A DNA stretch of 64,000 bases, from assembly GCA_964020975.1 (NCBI GenBank), contig OZ026617.1:26641754-26705753 (forward strand), written 5' to 3'. A program made the position numbers and the translations under genes. The DNA is from Hermodice carunculata (lineage: Eukaryota; Annelida; Polychaeta; Eunicida; Amphinomidae). This document shows, piece after piece, positions 33,569 through 46,655 of the stretch; position 1 is the stretch's first letter, and every line of letters starts with the position of its first letter. A model generated the notes under the pieces. It had not been told where the DNA came from. It ran no database searches and saw only the letters and a list, made by a program, of their open reading frames with translations.

Positions 33569-34490
33569 TATTTTACACTTATAAGAATTACATTTTGTTT
33601 TCTTTGTGCAATTGATATATTTATGAGTACCATACCAATGTCTGAATGAGTGGAAAAAATGAAGATTGGAAAGAAACTGACTAATTACGTGTATGAGGCT
33701 CAGTGAGTTGACTGGTCGTCTGTTCACAATAACTGGGAAGGCCTTCTGTATGATTGATCTTAGGCCACTGGTTACTGTTGGATATGAATAGCAAAGTAGC
33801 TTCATGATTTCTTTTGGTATTCTTTGATTTTACCTTGAGTGTCCTTCAAATGTCAAGCTTATAAACTAAGGTAACTGAGCATAGGAAGCCATGTTGGCGG
33901 AGGGGTATTAAGTGCATGCTTTGTGTGATATCTGGTTATTTGTTTGCAGTGCTACTAGGAATTTTGGGAAACATGGCCATTTATTTTGAAGGAGCAGTGG
34001 AACACTTGCCATTATTTTTAGGGAACAAAGAATAGTTTTAGGAAACAGTGGGAAGGAAATTATGGGAACATCAGACTGTACTTTTTTTCACAACATGGGA
34101 ACACAAGTCTCAACTTTCAGGGAACATGATATCCCCGTGGGACATGCCTGCCATTTGAGGTGCTCGGATATATACCTTTTGGCACACCATTCGATGTTAG
34201 GGTATAAAAGCATGTATTTACTTTCAATGCTTTTGGGCTTAAATTTTGAAAAGAACATTGTATATATGTATGCCCCAGCAGGGTATGCTGGCAATAGTAT
34301 GTGTGGATTGAAAATTACCAACTGAAGTCCAATCTAAACCCCATTATAATGGGGTTTTGGTCCCATGGGTATATTGGAGATATAACAGGTATGTATAACA
34401 GTTGGGACATAACAGGTTCAGGTATATACTCTCAGATACAGTCAAATATCCCGAGGCATAGAAAGACATAGGATCAGAGACATACAGTGG
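33567..34490. other. Unrecognised non-coding stretch
   Basis: No repeat family or coding signal identified. Confidence 0.5.
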
Positions 34491-34494
34491 TGGG

Positions 34495-34615
34495 TATACT
34501 CATCATGAGGCTTGGAAAAGGGGCTCAAAATGGTGTATATACTCATTATGAGGCTTGGAAAAGGGACTTGAAATGGTGTACATATACTCGTATCACAAGG
34601 CTTGGAAAAGGAAAA
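34495..34615. repeat. 43-45-bp tandem repeat, about 2.7 copies
   Basis: TATACTCATCATGAGGCTTG, TATACTCATTATGAGGCTTG and TATACTCGTATCACAAGGCT begin at 34,495, 34,538 and 34,583. Each is followed by GAAAAGG, and the first two also by AAATGGTGTA. Confidence 0.85.
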
Positions 34616-37600
34616 TATTAAGATACATTTGTTTTTCATTCTCCACATGAGACATTAAAAAGCACGTGTCATATGCAGGGCATATACCTGTTTTGTGTAA
34701 AGTTGGTCTGTGGAAGGTGGTTTGTTAGCTGATGATTAACTGTCTTTCCACTTAGATTAGATATGACTCCTAACTGGAGGAAAAAAATCCAGATTTCTTT
34801 GGCTCATTACTCTACGCCATGTAAAACTTCTCAGACCACCATGCTCTAAGCGTGGCCTATACCGTTGAATCAAGTCACTGTGTATTGCTAACTTGTAAAA
34901 TTGAGTGTAACTTCTGTAAACATACGCAGTCCCACAATACTGCAGCATTTACAGATGACAGCAGCTGTAAGAAAGTATGCATGTTGCACCAATATGAAGG
35001 TTCAGGAAGAGTGTTTTTCCCCCATTTACACTATTGTAGAAAATTTCTTCCCAATTTCTTTACATCATATTTAACATCAGGTTGGGTTCATCTAGGCCAT
35101 GATCTGTATGAAGTTTTTACATTTGACTATATACTGTATATAGTTCCCTATAAATGCTCTGAATTCTTCAATTCTTTTTGTAAAAAAAATCAATTAAAAA
35201 AAAATAAAATAAAAGTGTTTTTTTATACCTGTGCCACAAAGGTTGATTAATTTACTTGATGGACCATGGTAGCTTCCCAGTCCATGCTACATTAATAATT
35301 AATTAATAAATTTCGCATGATATGATTTTGAGACTCCTCATTTTGTATAAGGACTTCTCCCCAGAGCTGTATGCTTGGTTGGTGCTTTTCAGATACAGTA
35401 ACATGTTAAAAGCATGGTAAAGACAGTTGCCAATAGCTTGTTATCACTCATGCAAAAAGTGGGTGCATGTTTGCTTCCTATTGATCTCAAATTCAGATTT
35501 ATGGACTTAATCTAGTAGAGTACATTTCTTTCTGCAAATCTACTGCATGTTAATGGAAAAAATAAACAACAAACTCGTTATCTGATATCACACTCTCATG
35601 CTCATGTGTTTATGCACTAAAAATGTACAATATAATGAAATGTGAAACTGCATTTATATCAACAAACATGTACCAGCATTTAATTGTATGGAAATATAGC
35701 TATAGTTTTGATCTGAACAGCTGCTGTGGTTGTGATCTGCATAATTAAATATCATTGAAATGCATTTAATCTTGTAGAAAGCAGAGGTTAAAAAAACCTG
35801 GCAAAATAAATCAGTCAGTCATGTATGAAATATTCAGCTGGAGCTGGTTTAGATAGTTGGCGCCCCACACCAGTGGTAGCAACATTTACTCCGAGACCTC
35901 CATCATGTTGTGATTGGAGATAAGGGGTTTCAGATGTAACACTAATCAGATACACCCCAGTACATGATCTTATACAGGGTGATCCCAGGGGGCAAATTAC
36001 CTGCAGGCTCCAGCAATAAACAAACAAGTTTGGAAAGAAAACCCTCCCAAGACTTGGCAGTGGGAGAAAAATCTCAGCTCCCCAAGTCTGTCCCGAAACC
36101 AAACCTGGTCTGTTTATTTAGATGAGGTGTAAGGAAATTCATTCTCTAGCCGTGGTGCTCTGAAGACACAAGGTCAGCTGGTAGGCATCCAACGTAGGAA
36201 GACGATCAGATACCAGGTAAAAAGGTTGTAAGTGCCGGTGACAGCCGGTTTACATGGGCAGGTAATGAAGTCCGGACTGTTTGTTGTATGGTTTCCATTA
36301 CAAGGCCGGGGAAACACCGACTGTAAGTGCCAACTTCAGAGACCGCTTATGTCGGCTCCGAGATTGCTCTTCCCTGTAGGTGGAAACTGGACACCAGATA
36401 TATACCTGGTTGGCACACTTTTTGTGTCCTGGCAAATGAAGATGGAGGTTGGTGTGGATGGCCCCCAACATGCACAAACCATGGGTAGGGGGTACATAGG
36501 TGGTGTCGTTAGGCCTCGAGCACAAACCATGTGTCTAACCAGGGACATGTGTAGTATATTATAAGCCAATTAGTGCATGTTTCATAACCTTTTCCACCCT
36601 TCAGAAAATAAACTGATGAAGATGGATGGTATCAGGATGGAGGTCCTAATTTGTGGCTGTACCTGGGGAAGTAGAAGCATATTTGTTTACCAAGACGCCA
36701 GGCAATGGGAGAGGGGACTAGTGGGGCGGGAAGCAGGCACATGGGAGGGAGGTTGGCTGCAGCTGTCACGTCCCAGCAAATACACAGGAAGACAAAGGTG
36801 CCTGCTCCACCAGACTCTCCTGGCATCATATTTCACAACTGCCCAGCCAGATGGCACTAGTGGCTCGGTTGCATGGTGGGTATGCTGGAGGCAGAACAAA
36901 ACTGGAGGTCAAGCGTGCCACACTCACGTTTACTCACCTGCCTGCTAACTTTGTACCATTATACAGACTTCTTACCAGAAACCCTCCGAAATCTTTCAAG
37001 TGTGTGGAATATTTATGTCTTGATAAGTTTGGTGGACCAGCAGCCAAATAGAAAGGGCAAAGATGAGTAAAGCAGTTAGATGTGAAGACGTTCAGCCAAT
37101 CAAATTTGGAGACTGCAAGGGAAAGTGAAAATGGTGGATGATAGATTGTTTCTATAAGTACACATTAATGGGGAGTTGGGGAAAATAATTATCTTAATAT
37201 TTCAAGAGTTTCCCAAATTTAATGCAACGCGCCACAGAAACTGTACATATTTTGTGGCAGTAATGCACTATATGAGTGATCAGGCATCTCACTAGCTGGC
37301 TGTTTTCCATGTCGTATGTATAACATCTGAACCAGGATGCCTGCATCCCTGGGATAGCATTATGAATGAAAGCGTCTTGCTGGTGGAAAATGCAGATGAT
37401 TAATATCTGATCTCAGAAAACGTTGGTGTTTGAAAGTGAGTGAATGACAAAACAATGTGGCAGGGAATTGACACTGGCAGCGTCACAGCAGAATTGGCAC
37501 TGGCAGTGTCACAGCAAGTTGCCTGCAAGTCACAGGCTGATGGATCTAGCCTTGACCTATTTTTCAATGTCAATGAGTCACTAAAGGTGCTACACACACA

Positions 37601-37870
37601 CTGTGGAGATTTGACTGGATCACTTATGGCTTCCCCGACCTCCAACCCCCGACTACAATTCACACCCCTTTCCTCATTATAAACAAAATCAGAATTTTTG
37701 TTCTGTTGTTTTTTTTTTTTGGGGGGGGGGTGTCATGAGTTACAAAGAAATCACTCTGTAAGGGACGCATTAAGTGGCCCCTCCCAATAGTCATACAAAT
37801 TTTGCAATTTTGTAAGCACCAAGATGGACAGTGGCTTTAACAGTGATAGGCTTGGGAAACAAATATCTGG
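34616..37870. other. Long stretch with nothing recognised
   Basis: About 3.2 kb without a supported gene. The part from about 36,200 to 36,950 is richer in G and C and full of short overlapping frames on both strands, but none shows a domain. A T-run directly followed by a G-run lies at about 37,710-37,730. Confidence 0.5.
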
Positions 37871-37874
37871 AGTT

Positions 37875-38420
37875 GGTCTGACACAAGTGGCTCCACCTAT
37901 AGTTTAACACAGAATGTTGGCCACAATGTATTGTAGTTTGTGTATTTTGTTATCTCCCATAATCAACAGTCCATATGTTACCAAATTCATGTGAAATGTG
38001 TTTCATGTACAAGAGTTTACATTACTTAATATCAATCACTTTCGCAAAGTTGAGAGAAAGTGGTTTTCTTTCTTGTGGTTTTCATATCTTTAATAATGGA
38101 CATAATTTTACTTCACACACATGAAAGACTATGGTGTATGAAATACAATACTAGTGGCACCACATGTGATACTCTTCAGACTAACATAGCGCTACCAAAT
38201 TTACAGGAAATATGTTCATGTCTGGAAGTTGAATGTTACATACTGTAATACAGATTACCTTTTTCTTTGAAGGGATTTTCTTTTGATGTGTCGACATATC
38301 TTTAATTGTGGACTAAAATGATATTATGGCACAAGTCCATTTACTTTGCCACTATGTCATTGATGTGTGGAGTACTGGTGGCGCCACATGTGGTATTGTT
38401 ACATTGAACCATGCTTTCAT
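37875..38420 (+). repeat. Diverged dispersed repeat, partly tandem
   Basis: CAAGTGGCTCCACCTATAGT (37,887), CTAGTGGCACCACATGTG and CTGGTGGCGCCACATGTG mark three related units. The last two are also preceded by CATATCTTTAAT at 38,082 and 38,294. The first phrase and the following ATGTTGGCCACAATG resemble 60,690-60,740 and 63,380-63,430. Confidence 0.5.
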
Positions 38421-39432
38421 TGTTTTTACCAGTGGTTTGCTCTTCAGCTGTTTGCTGTTTAACCGTCACTTTAATAGTTTCATTTGGCTTTGGGACTGTT
38501 TGCGGTAACTGGACTTAAACATTTGAGGTGTTTTCACTTTTTACAAAAATGAAAATCAAGGGATCCAGCAGAATTCATACCTGGACAGCTTCAGAGAAGT
38601 GTTGTGTGTTTGAATGACCTGTCTCAACCTTTACACCATTGGGTCCTTTGGAAAAGAAGAACTGTTTGGGGTTTTTTTTTTGTTTGTTTTTGTTTTGTTT
38701 TTGTTTTGGTGAAACTGCTAGGTTATGTAGAGGATGCTGTTATGCAAGGAGTGCATCAGAAGTTACAAATTATAGTTTAATCTGGTTCTAAGATTGTTGA
38801 ACAACATGAGTTAGAAGGAGTGAATTTTACTCCCCTAAAATCCTGTACAAAGTGCCTGGTGTAAATAGGAGATGCTGCTCACAGCCACTGGTTCATGTAG
38901 TATATTGAACAACAAACCACTCTGTGCAGCATACGTTTGGTTTCTTTGTTGGTTCTGAAGCAAGAGCCTACTTCTGCACATGATGTTTCACCTGGATGTC
39001 AGGGGGCTGAAAAATACAGTCCATTTATTATCTTGAACATTATACTGCATAAGCAGTGACAAAATTATACCATTGGATTAAGAGTCATATTTTGTGGAAA
39101 CATGAATATCCTTGACAAATTGTTTCCAAGGTCACCTCAACAACAATAAAACATCTTGGAAATGCAGAAATAATTGACTAATGCTTTATGTGTGTGTGTA
39201 TGTGTTTTCTTTCACTGTAATTTGGTTGTTTTTTCCCATTGCATTTTTCATGAATTCACTCATAATTTGTGCAACTTGTATACTGTGATTTCTCCATGGC
39301 TTAATCAGTCATCTCTCCCCCCCCCCCCATCCAGTATGAATGGACTGGCTCATCTCTTATTGTACTGTTGCATAACATTCCACATTTATCCTTCATTTCT
39401 CTGAATTGTGCCCTCTTTAAGTTTTTGGAAGT
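38421..39432. other. Unrecognised non-coding stretch
   Basis: A (GTTTTTGTTTT)-like tract near 38,680-38,708 and a C-run at about 39,318-39,327; otherwise nothing seen. Confidence 0.5.
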
Positions 39433-40457
39433 TCTACATACATGTACATGTATTTGGTATTGATCTCTATATACATGTACATGTATTTGGTATTGATCTC
39501 TATATACATGTACATGTATTTGGTATTGATCTCTACATACATGTACATGTATTTGGTATTGATCTCTACATACATGTACATGTATTTGGTATTAATCTCT
39601 ACATACATGTACATGTATTTGGTATTGATCTCTACATACATGTACATGTATTTGGTATTAATCTCTACATACATGTACATATATGTGTTATTGATCTCTA
39701 CATACATGTACATGTATTTGGTATTGATCTCTACATACATGTACATGTATTTGGTATTGATCTCTACATACATGTACATGTATTTGGTATTGATCTCTAC
39801 ATACATGTACATGTATTTGGTATTGATCTCTACATACATGTACATGTATTTGGTATTGATCTCTACATACATGTACATGTATTTGGTATTGATCTCTACA
39901 TACATGTACATGTATTTGGTATTGATCTCTACATACATGTACATGTATTTGGTATTGATCTCTACATACATGTACATATATGTGTTATTGATCTCTACAT
40001 ACATGTACATGTATTTGGTATTGATCTCTACATACATGTACATGTATTTGGTATTGATCTCTACATACATGTACATGTATTTGGTATTGATCTCTACATA
40101 CATGTACATGTATTTGGTATTGATCTCTACATACATGTACATGTATTTGGTATTGATCTCTACATACATGTACATGTATTTGGTATTGATCTCTACATAC
40201 ATGTACATGTATTTGGTATTGATCTCTACATACATGTACATATATGTGTTATTGATCTCTACATACATGTACATGTATTTGGTATTGATCTCTACATACA
40301 TGTACATGTATTTGGTATTGATCTCTACATACATGTACATGTATTTGGTATTGATCTCTACATACATGTACATGTATTTGGTATTGATCTCTACATACAT
40401 GTACATGTATTTGGTATTGATCTCTACATACATGTACATGTATTTGGTATTGATCTC
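39433..40457. repeat. 33-bp minisatellite, about 31 copies
   Basis: The unit reads TCTACATACATGTACATG then TATTTGGTATTGA, 33 bp, repeated with almost no divergence over 1,025 bp. Variants are ordered: a TATATACATG form in early units, TTAATCTC in two early units, and an ACATATATGTGTTATTG form at 39,685, 39,982 and 40,246 (steps of nine and eight units), which hints at block duplication. Each normal unit carries the 14-bp perfect palindrome TACATGTACATGTA. Because 33 is a multiple of three, several frames on both strands stay open (up to 367 codons); that follows from the period and is not evidence of a protein. Confidence 0.97.
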
Positions 40458-42194
40458 ATGGTTGTGAATGTTTTGTTATGTGTGCAATATTATGAAAAGT
40501 GCCAGCATTGAAGTTCTGAAGTTACTGAAATTGGTTCATTGTAGACTGTATAATATTGTTTTTATAGTAATATCTTGATCCAGTTAATAAGGTGGGGAAG
40601 TTACTTTTGGGGAAGATGATGAGAGTTTTGAGGGGAGTAATTAACTTCAGTTTTGAAACCAATGCAAGCAAAGTAGGCCTGATAAGTGCATAATTGTTCA
40701 TTTCAGTAATTTTCTGTTTCCTGTTGCCTGCAATTTTTTTTAAACCTGTCTTGTAATTGGTGACAAACTGCAACTTTTTGAGGACAGTTATCACCGGGGG
40801 CAGGTTCAAGCTTGTCAGGTCTGACCCTGTGGTCTGGTTTTGTTTTGGGAGATGGGTCCAGTATCTCTGATCTAACAAGCATGTTTGTATCACGGGCAGT
40901 ACTTTTTTTCATTTATACCGAGGCGTTTACAAATTGATCAGAAAAGAAGCACACCAAATGAAAACAACTTGGTAGAAAATGGGCCAAATTCACTGTGGAC
41001 ACCAAATCTGGACTCCCGCTAGATAAGCCTGTAAGTTGAGGGATTCTTCGGAGGTGGAGGTTAGAAAAGAGGATTAAAATTAGCAGCAGAAATTTTATCA
41101 ATAACACGGCAGCAATTCCCTGAAGATTTGAAATAGTGCCTGAAAGTTGGAGCCAGAAGGGTGTTGCTCCGGCAAGCTTGGCTGTTTCTCATTCTGTAGT
41201 CTCATTAAAGGTGTGTTAGGTTTAAATAGGCCCAGGTGGGCTCAGGAGGGAGTTTGCATGGTATTTTGTGGTGAAGAGATCAGCAATGCTGGCCTCTGAT
41301 TGGCAGTGTGGAACAGAAATCAAGTTTTCTGGCATCTGATTGGCTACTGCAATGCCACACCCACCAATCCAGGATTCTTGGTCCTGTAGGCTTCATCAAG
41401 TCTCTTAATTCTCGACAGCTGTCGGTTTCAAAGTGTTTGACCCACCCCCCAACATGTGCCCTGGGCCTAAGGTATTTTGAAGGGGCATAATTAAGGTAAC
41501 AAGTGACAAAATATGGGAGAGGCAGCATTGAACCAAAAGCAGACCCCATCAGGACTCCCATAAGATGCCCCTGCAACTGATTTGTATCAATTTTCTCTCC
41601 ACCAGAATGCCTTTCCGCCAGCCTTTCTTCATAATTTCAAGGTGGAAGTCATCCTATGAAGTCAAAGCTGCAGGAACTCGATGATTTATTTGCCAGGTTA
41701 TTAATTTCATAGGGGAAGTGGGACCCATAATGCATTCCATATTGGTGAGAAAAACGTCAGAATGGTAGGTCCGACCATATTGTAAGCAGCTGTCAAACTT
41801 GATTGTTTATTCCAACTTTTTTTTTATGGACTGGTTATGGTGCGTGTTCTACCTACAGTTGGCATGTATACATGTTTGAGTAAATACCATAAGACTCCTA
41901 ATGCATGTTTTGTCTAAATTTTCCTTTGAGCTTAAAAAAGAAAGACTTCAAAAAAATACTTGAGATGTGGAAAGCACACCCAATACTTCAGTCTTGCTGT
42001 CCAGTGCATGTGGTCTCCATTTCTATGCCTTTGTCTTGTCCATTTTTATACAGATCTCTTCAGTTGCAACCTGCTTATTGTCTGGAAATTGCAGAGCTAG
42101 TCTTGCTGGTTTTTGTGTCTTTCCGTATCATCTTCCAGATCAACATACAGTGTGTACTTTATTGCAACTGCCATAGTTTTTTTTTTTTTTTTTG
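40458..42194. other. Unrecognised non-coding stretch
   Basis: No repeat family or coding domain identified; ends in a T-run (about 42,178-42,193) that precedes the next element. Confidence 0.5.
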
Positions 42195-44149
42195 AAGCTC
42201 AGCAGACCACTCAGACCACTGAGCTTTTGTAATCGTCTTTCATCTATGTGTCCGTCTGTATGTCCATCCACATTTCACAGTCTTGACTTCTCTGAAAGTG
42301 TCCCCATCCGTCATCTGTCATCCATTGTGTGTCATCCTTTGTCGGTCCACAATTCATATTTTCGACTTTTTCTCAAAATAGTCTGCCAAATTCACTTCAA
42401 ACTTGGTGATAATGTTCCCTAGTGGGTCTCTACCAGATACGTTCAAATGGTCATGTTCTGTTGAGTTTTGTATTTTTATTTTATTTTATTTTTTGATTAA
42501 TTTTATTTTATTATTAGTTTTTTTTTTTTTCCTCAAAACCTTAAGAAAATCTCCGAAAACCACCAAGCTAATTGCTTTGAAATTGCATAGGTACACTTGT
42601 GGGGACACCAGACGTTAGTTTGTTCAAGAAACTGCACTGTGACTTTTTTTCTGTTTTTTAGTGCAGCTGACTTGTCAGTAGCTGAGCTTATGTTATGGTC
42701 CTTCCTCCTGGGTCGTCCGTTGTCCCTTGTCAACAATCGACTTCTTCTCCAAAACTGTCTGCCAGATTCACTTCAAACTTGGTGGCAATGTACCTTGGCT
42801 GGGTCTTTACAAAATTTATTCTAATGGTCACACTCCGGTGATTTTCAGATTTATGATTTTTTTGTTCTTTTTGGGGGCAAATCTTAAAAAATTATCTTCT
42901 CTGAAACTGCTCACACAATTACTTTGATGTCACACAGGAACACGCCTAGGGACTCCGAGTGCTTAATTTGTTCACCAGGTGGTGCTGCAATTTTTTCCAT
43001 ATTTTTTTTAATGATTTTTTTGTGTGTGTTATTGCTACTTTTGACTTCTTCTCCAGAACTGTCATTCAGATTAAGCTGAAACTTGATGGATTTGTTCCTT
43101 GTAAAAGGGTCAAACAAACTGGGTCAAACAAACTTGTTCACTAGGTAGCAATGCTGCAAATTCCTGATTTTTAATAATGTTGTCAATTCTGGTACTTATT
43201 GGTAAATGCATTTTTCCTATTGATTACTATGTAAGTCAGTGGGCATTCTAATGCTAATTCACATTTTGGACTTCTCCAAAACCATCATCAAGATTGACTT
43301 CAAGCTTGGTGGCAATGTACCTAGGGTGGGTCTCTGGCAGATGTGTCAAAATGGTCGTGCTGCTCCATTGATTTTTGGATTTTTTATGAATTTCTTTAAT
43401 CTTTTGGGGGGCAAATCTTAAAAAGTTGCAAGGGTATATGTACATGTCAGCTGAGCACAGGACAGTCACAGTCCTCTTGTTTTACATTTTTTTTTTTTTG
43501 GTAATGTTTTTCCAATTTTTGAGTTCTCCAAAACTGTCACTCAGATTGTTCTGACACTTGGTGCAAATGTAGCTTGTGAAAGGGTTAAATGAAGTTGTTC
43601 ACTAGGTGATGACACTTTGGAATCCAGAATTTTAACAGAATTTTAAGTCTGTGTACTTGTCACTTGATGCATGTATTCCTATTGATTAACTATGTAAGCT
43701 AATGGTGATTGCAATGGTAAGTCACAGTTGTTACTTCTTCTCCAAAACCTTCAACCAGATTCACTTCAAACTTTGTGGAAAAGTACCGTACGTAGGTCTG
43801 TACCAAGTGTGTTCAAATTGTCAGGCTCTATTGATTTTTGGATTTTTTATGCGTGTTTTGGTTCATTTTTTGGCCAATTCTTACCAAAAACTTCTTCAAA
43901 ATCACTAAGCCAATTACTTCAAAATTGTATTGGGACACCACTTGGGACCACCAGACCTTAATTTGTTCTATTTAGGTACCTGTTAATGCATGCATTCCTA
44001 CTGGTTACCATTTGAGTCAATGGGGATCGCAATGGAAAGTCACATTTTGACTTCTTCTCCATAATCCTCACCTCCAAGACCAGAATGGAACTCGTCACGG
44101 GTTTCATGGGAAGGTCAGCTGAGGACGGGCTATTTACACAGCGGTCATG
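42195..44149 (+). mobile_element. Helentron-like cluster, outer element
   Basis: Opens after a T-run with a hairpin AAGCTCAG / CTGAGCTT (42,195-42,226). Internal phrases (CAAATTCACTTCAAACTTGG, CAGATACGTTCAAATGGTCATG) match copies A and B. A right-end-like segment with GGTCAGCTGAGGA lies at 44,112-44,124. Between them sits a second start and end (42,660-43,479), so the outer copy appears to have been entered by another. Units in 43,490-44,090 repeat the same phrases again. Boundaries are by eye and the right end is uncertain. Confidence 0.5.
42660..43479 (+). mobile_element. Helentron-like element, inner copy
   Basis: Starts after a T-run with AGTGCAGCTGACTTGTCAGT and ends with GTCAGCTGAGCACAGGACAG then CTCTTG, followed by TTTT. 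Left arm at the terminus, right arm about 35 bp inside the end, and a small terminal hairpin (AGGAC/GTCCT) repeat the layout of copy A. 820 bp, non-coding. Confidence 0.55.
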
Positions 44150-45309
44150 TCATATTGTTGTCTCCACTTTTCCTTCATAGGCTATCAACAACTGGAACCA
44201 GAGATGGTATCATTTTTTTCTCAAGTTGAAAAAATGAAAGAGGGAGAGTGAAAGAAAACTTTGGGAGGGGGGAGAGATGTACTAGATGTACTGGGCTAAC
44301 CTCAGTTATGTTGTCTAGTGACCGTTTTCAAAGTGGCTTATGCAGGGCCCTTCATGTCCTGCGCAGATCTAATTCAGTGACAGTTTCTTTGATATTCAAC
44401 TCACCTTCAGGGTCAGAATGGGATGAGAGAGGTTTCTAGAAATAACTTTTCATTTGGTAATTTCAGCAGGGAAAAAAATATAAAAACTGCAGAGTTTGAG
44501 TATTTTTTTATGAGTATCTGTGATGAATTGCCAGTAGATGACTATAATTTAGAGATAGTGCATTCTCAGCAAAATAACATCTGTACAAGCATTCTTGAAT
44601 AATGGAATGCTGCCCCAAGTTAAATTATCAATTGCCGCCGCTATATTATATGGGGCTAACACACACATCAAAATTGTAAATGCAGACACCGATACAGCCT
44701 CAGATATCAATGAGATCTGAAAATTACATTTAATAGTGACATAATAAATATGTACATCATTAAATCAAGCCCTGTCAACATTAATTATGGCCAAACAGCA
44801 ACACCTAATTACACTTATCTCGCCACATGTGGATGGGTTCTACAGTTACCTGCCAGTAAAACTGCAGATAAAAAAATGGAAATGTAATCAGATTACAAGG
44901 GGATATGGAGGGCATATAAACTGATGGTGGTGATTCATGGTAAATCAAACAGAGGGGAACAGGTCTACAGGGGAGAAGGCTCGTGGTGTCTGTTCAGAGC
45001 GTAAGTATATCAGTAGGTGGAGAGGTCAGACGGAGGAAGGAGATTGAGAAGGAGAGTATGGAAGGGCCAAGTTTCAATTAGACAAGGTACACGATGGTGC
45101 TAGTGTTCAGAGGCCGCATTGTGAGATCTGTGGTGTGAACACAGCTTCTCTGTTAACAGACCCGGTATTCTTACTGACAAGAGCTGCGGCTAGAATGCAC
45201 CAGCAGATGAGGTCTTGTCATCGGCCTCGTGCCACTTGGCACCTGCAGAGGCAGCTTATAAGCAGATCCGATTGCTCCAGCATTCCGAGAGCATCTTTAA
45301 AAATAAATG

Positions 45310-45349
<40 letters not shown>

Positions 45350-46400
45350 AGAAATGTTGATATCTGTGTGTACTTGTGCATGGCTTTCAGTTGCACAGAT
45401 AACCGTGTGCTTGTTGAAAGTGGATCGAAGGCTGATTTCCGTCATGGCCTGCAACTGGTTGATGAACTGGCCCCATCAGTCCAAACAGCTGGAAGCTTGC
45501 GATGAGGAGGCTAGGGTTCCTGTCTAATTGCTGGGGTTTTCACCCCACCCCCAGGGGTTATCGGGCCCAGTCTTGCAATTCAGACAATATACCTGGGTGT
45601 AGCGAAAAGATTCAAGAGCTTTGCAGAAAGGTACGCAAGGTACGCGCTCAGCTGCTACGGCGGTAATGAGAATCAGCCGGAAAACAAGCAATCGGTAAAT
45701 TTGTTCCCTCACCACTGAGCCCCGCCAGTACACGAAGACTAACACAGCATTTTCTGGCTAACACTGTAACATTATTTTGGGAAGGCTCCCCAGGAAACAG
45801 TCAATTAAGCAGTTAGAGTTTAGGTGAAACATGCCCCTGAAACACCACAGATGACAGTATAAGCAAGCCTTCGAGCAGAATGTATCTATGATGGAAAATG
45901 TATGTTGAGGAATACAGGAGACTATGTATTTAGACGTCCAGCTTGCAAGTATCCCCACCCATGGAAATTGAGAACGCAGCAGTGTCCACGACTCAACTGA
46001 AGCACAAATTGTTTGTGGAAAACAGAGGGCTCATTTGTCTGTATAGGTTTCTGAAAACTTCCAAGTTTGTGAAGGGTCTAGAAATCAGAAATTTTGGTAC
46101 AGGCAGGCTTCTCCGATTCCAGATCAATATATGTACCGTGTCAAAGTATGAAGGCATTAGTATGTAGGAGAAGATATTGCCTTTTTGTCTGTCCTATCAT
46201 TGTCCTGTAAGTCCATATTTATTATTCCCACCATGTGTGTTATATATTTTATGTAGAATAAATAGTAGAAACATTGAATAAACAAAGAGATGTGAAGATA
46301 AACTCCAGCCCTCATCAAAAAAAGGAATTGGGTGGGAAAAAGCATGAACAATGTTTGTCGTTGAACTGACTGCAACAACAACAACAGCAAAAATTAGATT
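44150..46400. other. Unrecognised stretch with a 33-A run
   Basis: A33 homopolymer at 45,312-45,344, preceded by roughly 130 bp of GC-richer sequence, might be the tail of a retroposed transcript; I could not name its source or see target duplications. Otherwise nothing recognised. Confidence 0.5.
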
Positions 46401-46655
46401 TTTAACTCGTTCAGTGGCAACTGTAAGTAAAGTCAAACTACTTCAGACAAACTGCTCTCAGTTATAATGAGGATGCTAGATTTATATTCCTTGTGAAAAG
46501 GCAGTTCATTCAAGTACCAGCATGTCTATTATTGCAGACAATATGGAGGTGTGGGTCAATAGCTTTCCTTGGTGTGCTTTGGGTGCATTATGCCCACAGT
46601 GCATTGAGGAAAGCTGTTGACTTAGTCAAAAACTAAGCAGTGAAAGAGCTAAAAA
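46401..46655. mobile_element. MITE related to the 23.4-kb element
   Basis: Ends TTTAACTCGTTCAGTG (46,401 on) and, as reverse complement, TTTAGCTCTTTCACTG (from 46,653 back) match at 13 of 16 positions. Inside, GTCAATAGCTTTCCT (46,555-46,569) pairs with AGGAAAGCTGTTGAC (46,607-46,621). TTCAAGTACCAGCATGTCTAT matches the 23.4-kb MITE. No coding content. Confidence 0.65.

Noticed and set aside
33143-33805. Open frames of alternating Tyr and Ile
   Set aside because: Translation of a TA/CATG microsatellite.
36232-36948. GC-richer block with overlapping frames as a host exon cluster
   Set aside because: Frames on both strands are equally open and none shows a domain or convincing splice sites.
39408-40511. 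367-codon open frame and its antisense counterparts
   Set aside because: They arise because the minisatellite unit is 33 bp, so no frame meets a stop; the peptide is a bare 11-residue repeat with no independent support.
45213-45344. Processed pseudogene or SINE ending in A33
   Set aside because: No recognisable source, no promoter boxes and no target duplication; only the A-run itself is supported.
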